Shown here piece by piece: positions 1-12,495 of a stretch of DNA of 64,000 nt. Position 1 is the stretch's first letter. Each line of letters starts with the position of its first letter. A model generated the notes under the pieces. The model did no database searches. It saw only the letters and a list, made by a program, of their open reading frames with translations, and had not been told where the DNA came from. Position numbers and translations under genes: made by a program. The stretch spans positions 7,413,206-7,477,205 of the forward strand of contig NC_059396.1 of the NCBI RefSeq assembly GCF_905220565.1. The letters run 5' to 3'. Source of the stretch: Melitaea cinxia. Taxonomy: Eukaryota > Arthropoda > Insecta > Lepidoptera > Nymphalidae.

Positions 1-1195
1 TCCAGCGTCTCGATATAGCACAGCGCTGTCAGATTAATAGCGCCAAAATGTTCTCTCACACGCTATACGAGTCCCGTTATTCGCAATTTAGACATATTGA
101 TGAGGTAAACATGTAAGACTTAATGTAATGGCTGTTACAGGAATCACAACAAAAGGATCAAATAGATTCTCGTCGGTATGTTGTTTATTTTAAGTTTACA
201 ACAATTTTAACTACATTGTTTATAAGTATATGGTGAAAAATACATTTTAATTTCAACATAACATTTTGTGGATATATAAGAATTCTTGTCTAACACGTCA
301 ATTAAATCTTCATACGCCCACATTAGCTTTATGGACGGAGAGTTTTCTTCGGACTTGGACGTTAACGGCGCCCGAGTGCACTTTTATTGAGGATAAAATA
401 TCGTAATTGCCACTCGGCGCCAGTCCGTGACTGAAAAGATCCGCACGCAGCATGCTAATTGTATAAACTTTTATAAGTACAACTAAGTACTAAATCCGAG
501 ATACGAATGAAATAAGCTGTCACAAATTTTAGTAGCAATAATAATAAATAAACGCTACACACTCAATAATTTTACTAAAATTGTGTTTCTTACGACCTTA
601 TATTCTTTTGCGGTAATATTGCATGCTATATGAAAAAGGATAAGTATCATAAAGCTTTATGGGGTATACAGATAATTATGGGTTTGAAAAAAAAAAACGG
701 AGTTCTTATGTAAGAGAAATATATATTCTAAACAATAACCGCTTTTCATATCTCAATCCCCAAACAGCCGTAATCTTGACAAATGACGGTCTTTCAAGTG
801 TAGTCGGCACTACGGACCGCATTGACAAAGCCCCAAATAAACTGACGCGAACATATAAATAAGCATATTCGATATTTTATTGAGTGGAGGAAATGTGAAG
901 GAAATAGTTTCCCGCGTCATTAAGCCACGCATCAATCAAAGGTCGACATGAGTGTGTGGAAAATAAATACTACAACATTGTTCCTACTCATTAGGATCAC
1001 CGTGATAATTCGATGATGATCATTTTAAAAATATAGGACTTAAAACATTTCTAGAACGCGGCAGTTCACGAACAATATGTTTTGAGAAATTTCATAAGAA
1101 AACTTTGTTGTATAATCGATACCAACTTGGGATTACCATGAAATATTTCTCAGTCTAAGTAAGTCTTGAATAATGATTTCCTGAAACCATAAAAC

Positions 1196-1400
1196 TGGGT
1201 TTTTGGCAGCGAAGCGATGGGGGTCTAGATTTGCGTGGACGTAAACTGTGAAAACGCTAAGGTTGCGGTGGCGGTGCACGATATCTGCATTGTGCGACGG
1301 CGTCGCGGCGCCGGCGGGTCTGGCGACGCAGCGGCGGCGCATACATCAGGCACGCGACGACCCCCGCCCCGCGACTCGCCACCCCCGCACACCCGCTAGC
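1196..1400. promoter_or_regulatory. GC/CpG-rich patch in presumed mbl intron
   Basis: A sharp GC-rich island (CGGCGTCGCGGCGCCGGCGG region) in AT-rich surroundings. The minus-strand frame (1133-1342) and plus-strand frame (1248-1502) have no recognisable domain. It could be an intronic enhancer, an internal promoter or an untranslated exon. Confidence 0.3.
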
Positions 1401-4027
1401 TACGGTCCTCTACTAATTGTTATCATCATTGTTTCCCTATTTAATCGTATTTCTGAGCGAATAAACCGGACCGCGTCACTTAGTTCGTTATTATTGCACT
1501 AAGAAACATTAACGCTACACTATAATGTAAGCAAAAATAACTCTTACATAACATTTTTAATTAAATTATCGTGTATAAATAACAGATTTTCATGTAGCGA
1601 TAAGTGAGTTTAAGCGTATCTTCGTATTCAATCAAATATACATGAAATAAGATGAATAATAATTCAATCATATAAAATTTCATAAAAGCTTTTTTATACA
1701 TACGGAACAGGTTACTAAAACATGATAATTGGGAATAAAAATTAGTAACATATGCATTTTAAAACTATTTTATGTGATATCTAAAGCTCTGATGTCTCTA
1801 AGTATTTAAATAGAATAAGTTTCAATCATTGTAAAAGTTTTAAAATTTGTTTTTGACATGTTTCTTTGTATATATCAAAAAATATTTAAGGGCTTGTTTA
1901 TAGGAAAATTTCGTTCAAAGTAAGTCACCAACAAGTACAGACGATACCTAAATTCACAATTAGTTTGAATGGCTCGCAGCTGGCACTCTGGCAGGCTCCG
2001 GGCCGGTCGCCACCACCAAACTGCGAATTGCACCGCCACGCTCCCATTATCCTATGCAAATCCGGATTTCCCAAATATCGTGTTATGCCGCGGGCTACCT
2101 GCTATCGCGGCTATTAATAACCCGTCGCGTTACAAATACGAGCCTCTGAGCTGAGCCGTTTTGCCCGCCGACGAAATAAACTAGCAATATGTTAAGTTAC
2201 TTTATACGCTCGCGAGATATTATACATTATGCAAAATTGACGTGATAAAGCGGCATATCAAATACTAAACTGGATATTTTCCTGTACGATACAGAGTGAG
2301 CTTGTAGCATCGCTATATTTACTGTCGAATACCAATTTTGCATGTTTATCAAAAGAGCCGGTACAAATATATGTTATTGAATTTATTTTAAGCAAATATT
2401 TCATTTTACCAATAAACAGCACATTTAGTTATAAAGAAAAACTGTTAACCTTTTATATTAAGAGTGAAATTAATATAATAACCGTTTAATATTTATATAG
2501 CCTGACATTTAATATATTAAATGTAAATCATGTTTCAAGATCATCTTATTTAATATACAACGAGGATATTTTGATAAATTAAAATAGAATTAATAAATAA
2601 AATTATTTTAAATAGGTACATAAAGTTATTTATGAGAAAATGATAGTTTTACGTTGTTTTAAAGTTAATGTGAGCTATGTTTGCGTAACAATTAACAATA
2701 TAGTGACGCATTCCGTTATCTAGTAAAACAGGTTAATAAAATGAAGGCAATGGAAACACCTCGAGGTCAAAGTTCCAGGTCGGGTCGAGTGGAGCCGGAA
2801 ACTGGCAGTAATCCCTTCGTTTAGGGCGCCTTAAGAATAGGTAATAACCACGTCTATAACTCGTCATATACGATACGATATAAGTAATGAAAATGAAGAA
2901 ACGCAATTATCGTCTGGGGAGAAATGTTATTTCCCCTTATTATAAGGGTGAGCACTTACAAGCGTCGTAGTGAATTAGCAGCGGGCGGACAGGGCCTCGG
3001 AATAAAGGGACAAAATGCGGTCATGTATAACTTTTCGCTTTTACGACAATGTTGTAAAACGTAAAAGCAGCGTTGCTAATAAAACATACATATCTAAATA
3101 ACAATGGCATTGCGATTTTCCTTTATCTAAATTTATAAATACTCAAAACATAAAGTACGCAGCGAAGTTATTCTCTCACACCACATTTCGTAATTTTTTG
3201 AAGAGCTCACTCGATAATTAGATTAGACGCTGCCGCCGACCGAGTCTACGAGTAAATTGAAGTGAAGTTTTCCTATTACATATTAGTTTCTGGACTATTA
3301 CCAGGAAAGTAGAAAACTTCAAAAACTAGGTAGACGTGACTGCTTTTAAAACGAAAAGAGAGAATATTCTTAAATCTTTGGTTAAAAATCGATTACTTGG
3401 TACGTCCACGTTTTGAAAATCTAATTAGCCTAATTGTGTTAATGCACGGTATTGCCTTAAATTTTAGGAATTATAACAATTAGTTTAAAAAACAAACTGT
3501 TATCTCACCTAGAGTCCAATGAGTAGATTGTTAATTTAAACACATTTTTACTTTTAAGGAAAGAAATAAAAATTAAAGACTTCACAATTTTATGAGTCCG
3601 TACAGGTAGGCGACTGAACAAGGAATAACCTGTGTCGGCCACATACACCTACAATTTAATTAGATACGGCTTCAGATTACCTTCATAGGGCTTCACACAA
3701 CGTATGCTGTTTCATTTTTTAGTTCACAAACATGCTATACTCATTATTGATTTTAAATATTAGACATCCAAATTTAATGTTTCTTTATACCTGCCTCCAA
3801 GTAAATATGGAGGAATTGCACCCGAGATCATTATGACTTTACCTGAAACAAAATAAATAATATAAATTAAGTATGATTTTTCTTCAAATTTATTTTTTAA
3901 CTTCTCAAGGAAGTACAAAAATACCTTTTATTAATAATAATAAAGTCTATGGGAGTGACGAATTACAGTCATTGTGGTTAAAAGTCTTGACTCCGATAAT
4001 AATGGGTACCACGGAAGCAGCATGGGT

Positions 4028-4040
4028 GGGGGGGGGGGGG
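4028..4040. repeat. Poly(G) tract, 13 bp
   Basis: A rare uninterrupted G run in an AT-rich genome. Open frames on both strands across it are low-complexity shadows. Confidence 0.95.
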
Positions 4041-4920
4041 TTGCGATTGTTTCCGATGATAAACACCGGCCGCCCCGCGCCCACCCTGCCATCCAAGAGT
4101 CGGCGCTAATTAAACAACAACGGGTAAAATTAATTTGATTGTTTCGAAAATGCACCTCTTTGTTTCGGCCTTTCGAACGAGTTACCTTGAAAAAACATTT
4201 GATTGACGCCTCTTAAACCTTCCACGCTCTTCTTTATGTGATTTCAATGCGTCAGGATTTATTTTTCGAACAAAAACATAATGCCACAAAGAACGAGCAG
4301 CGGCGATGACAAGCAAGAAAGGACTGAGGAAAGTAATGTTTGGTACCTTCGACTGAAAGCTTCTAAGTGCAACGAGGTCGCTGATCGGTTAACTAAACTG
4401 ATTCTATTTTGATATAATTTATTTTTTGTATCCAAATATGTTTACATAGCTTTGTAGGCTCAGAGAGCAATAGAATTTTGTATATTATATTTAATAATAA
4501 TTTAGTTACGTTTCTAAGGAACAGTTAAGTCATAGTTCTAAACGATCTTAGATTTCGATGACGCTAATATAGTTAATCATTGTTTACTGCCTTATACTTG
4601 ACAGTAATAGCAAATATGGAGATTATGACAAATGGTTATTGCATGACGTTGCGGGCTAAGCCGCCTTCTTACCATCTTACCTACCGCAAATTGGCTTATT
4701 GGGCGACTTGCTGAATAAACGACATCGTCTAATTAATTACTAACAGCTAATGAATCTTTATTTAAATATTAATTTAGTGTTCGCATATTGTATTGAATTT
4801 ATAATGTTGGAACAGTTCCTTGATGCATATTTAATTTTTTTTTTTACAATCCGGGAGACCAAACAATTAACTTATGAATATTAATAAAATTTTACTATAA
4901 ATATATTCATTTTATTTCAA

Positions 4921-5420
4921 AGTACCTGGGTAACCGAGCTTAGCTTGGTATTTATAGTAAGTCGTGTTTTTGGAATTTATATCTATTAAATACGAGTTAC
5001 ATATTGATAAAATATGAATAATATCTTCCGATTTTACCGACATAATAATAAAAAAAATGAACTGGTTATTTAATTTAATGAAACAACTTTTTTCGGATTT
5101 TATCGCGGTTTATTATTATCTTTTGATTCCCGACGTTTCGGATACTTTACAGCAACCATGGTCACGGGGGGACTGGTTATTTAAATAAAAAATCATGAGT
5201 GCAATTAGAAAAAAAAAAGAAAAAAAAATCGATCTGGAGACATGGGGATTTGAACCGTGTTCTTCTCGGTCGATCCCGACCGGCCGATTTCCCACCTGAG
5301 CCATTACAACTTTATTGACAAGTGCGCAATTTACTATAGTATTCTAACGATATTGTAGCCATTTTTTCATTGCCTAAAAACAGGGATAAAACGACATTTT
5401 CTAAAAATGAATCCTAGCTA
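4921..5420 (-). mobile_element. tRNA-headed non-autonomous retroelement, copy 1 (5'-truncated)
   Basis: On the minus strand this begins TAGCTAGGATTCATTTTTAG near 5420 and ends in a ..GAGCTAAGCTCGG.. palindromic tail and CCCAGGT near 4922. The same order of blocks occurs at 25729-26066 on the plus strand: a leader with 'GGCAATGAAAAAATGGCTAC', a tRNA-like segment, a T-rich tract, then the tail. The tRNA-like part (about 5237-5309) has a B-box-like GGTTCAAATCC (complement of 5246-5256) and an A-box-like TGGCTCAGGTGG. Copy 1 carries an extra 98-bp insertion described separately. Confidence 0.75.
5061..5184. mobile_element. 98-bp nested insertion with 13-bp target duplications
   Basis: Exact 13-bp direct repeats (actggttatttaa) at 5061-5073 and 5172-5184 bracket a 98-bp insert absent from the sister copy at 25.9 kb. 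The insert contains 'CCCGACGTTTCGGATACTTT' and 'CAGCAACCATGGTCACGGGG', a motif recurrent in lepidopteran repeats. This is a clean retroposition-style insertion into an older repeat. Confidence 0.75.
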
Positions 5421-5936
5421 TATTGATTTAAAACGATTTTATTTTCAAAGAAAAAAAGACATGCTGAAATCAAATCTCTAACGAACACAGCCCAATTAAA
5501 CAAAGTATTTTCGCAATGTTCTCAAAACGAATGGGTTGTAAAATTGAATTCGGAAAATTAACCGTGAATAGGCACGGGTCGTGGGCAAAAACTTAAATGC
5601 GTACTCGGAAGGCCGTTGGTGCGAAAATGTGGAATTACATGGGGCATCCGATCCGGGCAACTCATTCCGGGAGCGCGAATTGTTCACGCGGTGCCGAATG
5701 CGGGCGTTACCGAGATAGATTGAAGGCAAAGTTTTGCGTGTGTACCGCGACTGCTGAATTAGCACACACAATAGAATTTCAATATGTATTATGCTATAGT
5801 TAAACAAAGCGTGATATACCATAATTATCTTGGTGCTACACTCAGTAGGATTTTCAATCAATAGCATATAATAACATAGATAGACTAAATAATTACATTA
5901 TTAACGAAGACTGATTTGTTACCTAGTTTCTTAAAT
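5421..5936. other. Presumed mbl intron between repeats
   Basis: A minus-strand frame of 123 codons (5496-5867) overlaps a mildly GC-rich centre. It has no recognisable motif and the other strand is open too (5597-5803); I treat it as chance. Confidence 0.6.
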
Positions 5937-6338
5937 AATAATTGTGCTTGCTCGCAAACGACAAAAAAAAGACCGACTTTACCGATTACATCGACAAGTA
6001 ACACACCAATCAAAGATTGCTCAAAAAGTAGTGAGATCTCGATCAATCGAATAAAATAGGAATCATTAAAATCGGTATACTCAATGAAAAGTTATGCGAT
6101 ATAATACAACGTAGGTCGACGAAAAAATAGTAAGGTAAATACGTATTATTAGATATAGTTCGAAAAGTACTTGTTAGATCACAATAAAGTTTAAATGGGG
6201 CCACATGACACGCATCACTCTCGGAAACAAAAAGTCATCAAAATCGGTCCACCCAGTCAAAAGTACTGAGGTAACATACCTACATAAAAAACAAAATCGA
6301 ATGGAGAGCCTCCTCTTTCTTTGGAAGCCGGTAAAAAG
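5937..6338 (+). repeat. Dispersed repeat family A ('GAAGTCGGTT' tail), copy 1
   Basis: Begins AATAATTGTGCTTGCTCGCA, includes CGACTTTA..ATTACATCGACAAGT and 'AAAATCGGT' blocks, and ends 'CTTTGGAAGCCGGTAAAA'. The same block order appears at 14790-15175 (minus), 19502-19828 (plus) and 26561-26935 (plus). No coding capacity; a non-autonomous element known to me as abundant in Lepidoptera, class uncertain. Confidence 0.7.
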
Positions 6339-6408
6339 TGTCTCATAATAGTTTTTGTATTAATAACTTTATAATATATCATTATTAACAATAGCGTTTC
6401 TAGTAATA

Positions 6409-6414
<6 letters not shown>

Positions 6415-6477
<63 letters not shown>
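6415..6477. repeat. (AT)n microsatellite, about 31 units
   Basis: An uninterrupted AT dinucleotide run of 63 bp directly follows repeat family A copy 1. It has no coding content. Confidence 0.98.
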
Positions 6478-6481
<4 letters not shown>

Positions 6482-6904
6482 GAATTAGAATTTTTTAAAA
6501 ATATTAAACGTTTAAGTAATGAGTTAAGAAAAGCAATTAATGGAAAAGCTTTTGTAACGAAGTCATCGACATAACGACTGTGTGTATACTTCTATTAGAA
6601 AGAGAAGGGTAAAGGCTTGTCAAGGGAGGGTCGGGGGAATCATTAAAGGATGCGCGATTCGTCTCATTGGGGTTGGACAAAAACGGCCCGCTGTCCGTTA
6701 CGGTTCGGGCCGCAATTAAACAAGAGAACGGCCGACCGTTCATTGGAATAGCGCTGAGCAAGTGAGCAGTACAACAGCTATCTAATTACTTTGTGCCTCC
6801 GCGGTGCCAGTTGTCTCTACAATGTAACATCGCTGCAAAGTTGCTTGCGGTTTTTACAAACACCACGGCTTTCCGTCAGCTTTATTCAATTTAATTTGAG
6901 GGTG

Positions 6905-7072
6905 CGCTTCAGCCTGTAATATCCCACTACTGGGCATAGGCCTCTTTCCCCATGTAGGAGAAGGATCAGAGCTTAATCCACCACGCTGCTCAATGCGGGT
7001 TGGCGGATATATTCTAAGGTCACAAAAAAAAAATCATTGAGAACCTCCTTTTTTTGAAGTCCGTTAAAGATT
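6905..7072. repeat. LINE 3'-end relic plus family A tail
   Basis: 'AGCCTGTAATATCCCACTAC' and 'GGGCATAGGCCTCTTTCCCC' match in style the LINE terminus at 11050-11083 (opposite strand). At 7028-7072 comes a tail 'CCTCCTTTTTTTGAAGTCCG' of dispersed family A. Two old fragments lie side by side; boundaries approximate. Confidence 0.6.
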
Positions 7073-7987
7073 AAAACCGCAACAAAAGGGTACAAAAATT
7101 TTGAAAAACACAACGTGTGTAATTTAAACGTAAACCGATTAAACTCACGTAGCGACGAGTGAAGAGTAGGATAAATTCGCTAGAGACAATAAAAGCCATG
7201 AAAACGCGCAAAGGTAAGAGACAAAGGTTTTGATTCAAATTTGAACTAGAAGCTATAAAAATGGATTACTCCTTTCTTTTCGGCCATTAGGTGGGAACGT
7301 GGGTGGAGCTAAATACAATCGGAATCAAATTAAGTTCATTCAGTTGCGGAGAGTTAGCGGCGGTCGGGTTGAGTTGATTCAGCAGCGGAGTGGACACGTG
7401 CGGCGCCCTAGCGTGCGCAATAAGAATAAGAAATGAACCGATAAATTCTATACAGAACTGTCTCATAAGGCAGAGGAATTTATAAATATAACAGTGGACG
7501 GTCACAGACTTAATTGAATCAATTTCTATAACTTATTAATAGATTTCACATTACGACTTGTGTGGGGATAGCGGTAAAATATTGATGTTAAAATTGTAAA
7601 CAATGAAAGTAACGATTATTATTATTATAGGTAAATTTTTCTATTTTGAATTCTAATATTAAATTTAAAACTAATGAGTTCGGCAAATCACTTTTGACTA
7701 CATTATATTTGAAAAAATAAAGAAAAATTTAGGATTTTTATTATTTAGCTAAGCTATTCCGTAATCGTTGGCATAAAAACACCCTAAGCTTCAATACGAA
7801 AAATGAACTCCAAGGCGCTAATGATTATTGCGATTCGTGTGTATTCAACTAAAGCAATTATTATTGACGAGCGCCAACATAAAAACCGATATCCGCAATG
7901 AATTTTAATTTAAACGACAAAAATATTGCTTTCGATATTGATCAAGATACGTATAATATCCAGCAAAACTAATTCAATGCATTAACG
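7073..7987. other. Presumed mbl intron, nothing assigned
   Basis: AT-rich noncoding sequence with a weakly GC-richer part near 7340-7420. No gene or repeat recognised. Confidence 0.6.
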
Positions 7988-8356
7988 TCACTTTGCGTTT
8001 TGGACAGCGAGATGGTTCGAGGCTTGAGCCGAACGATGAGGTTTCACGTCGTAATGGATGGTCGAATTAATTGAAATATAGCGTCGCGTCGATGTGCGGT
8101 CGTGCGTTGACGGATCGGGGATTAAAGTTGCAATACGTGGCGCGACGCGAGAGCAGGTGCACTGGGGAGATAGGAGCGGCTGCACTGCGGTTGCTCTATC
8201 GACTTCCCAAACACGAAATCGAAGCGTTGAAAAATTGCGCTGAACGTCTTGGATCCGCCCCCGGCGAGGCTGAGCTACATACAAATAAGCCGAGTCGTAC
8301 TGCGTCGTCATCATAGATTCACGACTCGTTCGGATTCCGTTAAGCTTGCTCTCCAA
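7988..8356. other. GC-rich stretch open on both strands, unassigned
   Basis: A frame of 122 codons on the minus strand and 81 on the plus strand overlap here. Base composition is clearly richer in GC than the flanks. The minus-strand product is rich in Arg, Ser and Thr and has no motif I recognise; no convincing splice sites or start context stand out. More likely a conserved noncoding or regulatory patch than a gene. Confidence 0.25.
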
Positions 8357-10939
8357 ATTACCGATCCGAAAAAGGCTATTTCATGATATTTATAGCGAAA
8401 TAATTTTGTAACATGTTACAATTACGATATTTAGTCTGGCAAAAATTTGTGAAGATAATTCGATACTTATAAGAATAATTCGGAAATATTAATTCAAAAG
8501 CAATTTTTCCATTGTTATTGTACTTGTATGTTAGGCATAGTTTACTAATGTATATATTTTAATACTAATGTATATATTTTAATAACTATAAATAGGAATA
8601 GACCTGTCAAAATTATTTAATATTATTGTTTAAGGAGATACAAAATGGAAACAAATACTCATACTTTATAGCAATCCACGACGACGTTTTGATAAATATG
8701 AAGTCTTCGTAAGTAGGTAGGTCGTCGAGGAAAATATTAGAGCAAAACTAAGCGCAACTTTTGCTTTGACTCAGCGATCCTACGTGGATATTCGACATCG
8801 GATTTATATCCTTTAAAACTTTAAAATGTAAAATTGTTTTGTATACATTTTCTTTTACCGACTCTTAATTAAAAGGAACAGTTACTCATTATTTTATTTA
8901 TTTTGATGAGAAACACTATAAATATATTATATAGGAAATAAAAGTAATTACAAATCGGACGCCACGATTATGAAACCATCGAGTGGAACAAGGATGAGCG
9001 AGTCGGCCGACATAAAGCAAAGTTTATGACAAACAATAACATTTATTCCATAGTTGGTTATTAATGCGCACCTCATTTACAGCTGGGCGGGCGCCACATC
9101 GTCGGCTTTCTGCATTGTTAGTACGCAACAAACATCTTTTGAAGTGAATAAATTACTCCAGCTTTTAGATTGCACTGGATTATTCCTGTTATAATATTGT
9201 TTTATAGACCTTATGAACATTTATTGAGTTTAATAACGCACATTGCAATGTAATTGTCACTATTTATAATTGATTGATGATAGCCAAGGTATCATTTTTT
9301 AAATAATAATCTTGATATTTAGCGAGAAAGAATGATTTACTACTATTTCAATGGTATTCGAATGAAGTAATCAAATGAAAGAATTTGATATTATATAATT
9401 TGGAATATCTATTTTAAAGTTATATGACAAATCATTTGAAACGCCTGCTACGAACGATTGTTTGAAGGCGAGTTTTAAATCATTTATATTCATAAAATAT
9501 TTTATATTTGAGCACTACAAGTGCAACTCGGTTTATATCAAATGCTTTACTAAATAAAATGAGGTTTTATGCAAATAAGACAAAATTAAGGTCTCATACA
9601 TTACAATAAACTAGTATACGCAAAATATTACGCCACCCTTCTTAAAGAAGGGATTTATCTAATTTAAAACCGTTTGTAATGATAATATTATGATTTAATG
9701 TTTTGTTATCATGGGACGAGGGATATTGTATAATGTATAAATCCTTTATTCAAATCGGCCATAGAACAGTGTAGTTTCTGTGGTTTTTACATCGACTAAA
9801 CCGCTGTTAGCAATGAGAAAATTACATACAAGTAAAAACTTATAACTTAGTTTGGGCTTAACGTGTCTACATAATCCTAAATATGGGTTGACGTGGATTT
9901 TCTTTGACGTTATGCGGGTTATATAAATTGGTTTGTTTAGACATACGAATATTCGAAATGAATTATCTAATAAATATTAAAGAAGTAAAACATAAAAGCA
10001 ATTTTTGAATATAATCAGAGAATTTAACTATAAAAAATGTGGAGAGTTCTAAAAGTGGCGTTTAAATTCTTACTACGGTAGTACAAAATCTTTCTATGAA
10101 AAATAGATATTTGCGAAAAGCGCTGATACTATCACACAAATAGTGGGAGGTAGGTTGAGGGGGACGATTTTTCAATAGCTTCCCAATAATCGACAGTTCA
10201 AGCATTCGTATATTTGTAGCGACCGCGCAATGCCTGGAGGAACCCAGTCAAAAGTCGACTACTCGTGGCATGTCATGATTGCAGTCGCATATTATACTGT
10301 AAAATGCAATATTATGACGCCACAATTATTCTTCTTTACTTTTTTTAATATTTATGTTTGATTCAGTAGGTACAATATTGTGTTAAACATTTAAATTAGT
10401 ACAGTAGGTAATACTGATAAAATTATCATTAACATGACTGCATCGTTGAAAGATAGCAGATATTCAAATGAACTCATGATTAAGTATTTATTAAAACGTG
10501 AAATGAACAAAATTACACTACATTAGAATACAAATCATTGTACAAAATTTACACTTCGGTTCGTAATGTGTGTAATCGTGATGGCTTTTCGATGCTCATT
10601 TGCGTATCTAAGTGCTACCACGGAGGCCATTAGCCAGCCATCGAAGACGTCATTATTCGTAGCGTACGCGATAAGGGGTCTCCGCTTGGAGACAACAAGT
10701 CCTTAACGATAGACTCCCCGTGGAAGTGGACAGCAATGGAGGTTAAATACACACAGGAAGAAATCAAACTTAATTTCTGTCGGGAAGGACATTCGAGTGT
10801 AGTATTGCCTTATTTTATATATTTATAAAACAGACAACTTGAAAATCTTTGCATTTCTTTATCGAAATATGATAACGTTTCTATATTTGTAATATTGATA
10901 AATGTTTAAAATAATTTAGTAATCATAAAGTTTGGCAAA
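8357..10939. other. Presumed mbl intron, nothing assigned
   Basis: AT-rich; holds only the 20-bp tandem duplication at 8544-8583. A mixed-composition stretch near 10560-10740 might be a regulatory element but shows no specific motif. Confidence 0.6.
8544..8583. repeat. 20-bp perfect tandem duplication
   Basis: Two identical units actaatgtatatattttaat. A recent local duplication; no further copies. Confidence 0.95.
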
Positions 10940-11083
10940 CGCAGTGTGAGACGTCCTCCGGCCCGTCGGACTGACGATCTACGTAAGATTGCCGGTGTAG
11001 GCTGGATGAGGATTGCGGAAGACCGGGATGTGTGGCGCGAACTTGGGGAGGCCTATGTCCAGCAGTGGACTGCGATAGGCTGA
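10940..11083 (+). pseudogene. C-terminal end of a LINE ORF2 (non-LTR retrotransposon fragment)
   Basis: Forty-seven codons plus a stop read ..RRPPARRTDDLRKIAGVGW, then MRIAEDRDVWRELGEAYV and QQWTAIG-stop. The 'W M R x A x D R x x W R x L G E A Y V Q Q W T' ending is a hallmark of a lepidopteran non-LTR retrotransposon ORF2 C-terminus. No reverse transcriptase domain precedes it, so the copy is severely 5'-truncated, as is usual for LINEs. The terminal nucleotides (GGAGGCCTATGTCCAGCAGTGG) recur in degenerate form near 6910, 25340 and 33740. Confidence 0.88.
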
Positions 11084-11310
11084 AGTGAAAGTTTTATGCG
11101 CAAATTAGCCTACATGAAACATCTGTTCTTTTCTGTAATAAAAGTGCAAATTATAAACGTCCACATTGGAAAGAGGCAATCGACTAATTTAAGCTTCGTA
11201 GAGCGTTGTCTCTGGCGCACACTACCGTGTCACGTTATGTCAGTCGTTGTTCCACGTACAATAGAATGCAGTCACGTCCAGTTATATATATATGGTTGTT
11301 AACACTCCAC

Positions 11311-11598
11311 CCAGGTCAATTACCAGAAATCATCTTCAATGTTTATAAATATTTGGTTATCGAAGCCGGAAAATTAAAAAAAAATGAAGATGAAAATGTA
11401 AGTAATTATTTAAAAAAGGTTCAAAAGCGAATTTCAAATGCGGATGGAATTTCAAGAAGAACTTTGAACAATATCATAAATGAAGTCAATACTGAAACAC
11501 ATTCTACTGCAATTAAGTTCAGCAGTCCGAAAAATGAGAGAGCCCAAAAGCAATTTCGTTTAGATATGAATGATTTTGATTATGATATAACTGGTTAA
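11311..11598 (+). pseudogene. N-terminal helix-turn-helix fragment of a DDE-type transposase
   Basis: An open frame reads PEIIFNVYKYLVIEAGKLKK, then VSNYLKKVQKRISNADG, ISRRTLNNIINEV and TAIKFSSPKNERAQKQFRLD, ending DMNDFDYDITG. The layout (helical KVQ.RI..A.G.SR.T...I helix-turn-helix, then K.S.P.K.R and an acidic F.D segment) resembles the N-terminus of a transposon-derived DDE endonuclease family common in Lepidoptera. In the full family the acidic segment continues into an RR..I motif; here a stop intervenes and no catalytic part follows. It is either a truncated transposon or a captured DNA-binding domain. The family assignment is from memory and moderate in strength. Neighbour: the LINE fragment 230 bp upstream. 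Confidence 0.55.
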
Positions 11599-12189
11599 AT
11601 AAATAAATATGTAAACAAGATGTGAACATGTTTTTTTTATAAATTTTATTTTACACCAACGTAAAGACAGCTTATAGAAAATAACCCTTCTTTTCTCTCT
11701 TCATTTTTCGGGTAAATGGTGTATTTTGTTGTGGTTGAAATGGTTATTTATTTACAAAGAATAAATAAAAAATCAATACAAGCATACCATAATAGTTTTA
11801 GCAGCTCCAAGTAGATGTGGTACAGTTAGTATTTTGAGTGATAGATGTAGATTAAGATCTCAATTAGCTTTATGAAATAACTAAAGCTAGTGCCATTTTT
11901 ACATACACTTAGCAACTTATATAAAAAAAAAAATTGCTCTCAACCTTGGCTGGCGGGTATTTGTATGTTCACTGTACACATATTGACGACGACATCATCA
12001 TACACAAATAGTACTATATTGTATATATACATTTTGTACATCAGAAATTGGGAACTGGAAAGATGACTTCGCAACTACCATCATCATCATACTACCCAAA
12101 TTTAATTACCTTGAATATTTTCATTTATTAACAACGATGAATCAATTAGTTGGTTAGTTCTATGATACTGATTAAAGAGAAACTTCAAA
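11599..12189. other. Presumed mbl intron, nothing assigned
   Basis: AT-rich sequence between the transposase fragment and repeat family B; no coding signal. Confidence 0.6.
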
Positions 12190-12495
12190 ATCTATACAAA
12201 TAAATAAAATTGGAGTGTCTGTTTGTAATATTAAAATAGCCGCGATAAGTGCATATGGATGTGTATACACGGTACATATACCAAAATAACATTTTTTACA
12301 ATTTTTGTCTGTTTGTTCCGGCTAATCACTGAAACGACTAGACCGATTTTGACGGGACTTTCACTGGCAGATAGCTGATGTAATAAAGAGTAGCTTAAGC
12401 TACTTTTATTTTAGAAATTTATTTATGACCCTGCAAACTGAACAATAACATTTTTAGTTAAATTCCACGCGAACAAAGTCGCAGGTACAGCTAGT
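12190..12495 (+). repeat. Dispersed repeat family B (ends 'ACAGCTAGT'), copy 1
   Basis: Starts TCTATACAAATAAATAAAAT then TGGAGTGTCTGTTTGTAATA, and ends GTCGCAGGTACAGCTAGT. The reverse-strand copy at 24426-24573 has the same start and the better-preserved end GCGGGCACAGCTAGT. It carries the common lepidopteran phrase 'GAAACGACTAGACCGATTTT'. Non-coding. Confidence 0.75.

Larger units (their letters stand above)
1..4920. other. Presumed mbl intron, no gene recognised
   Basis: AT-rich noncoding sequence. Apart from the GC patch at 1.2-1.4 kb and the poly(G) run, only short chance ORFs are present, for example 659-862 and 1969-2154. No mbl second-finger exon (GRC..CKYFHPP) is seen on the minus strand. 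Confidence 0.7.

Noticed and set aside
5496..5867. 123-codon open frame on the minus strand
   Set aside because: No motif, overlapping open frame on the other strand, no splice or start context.
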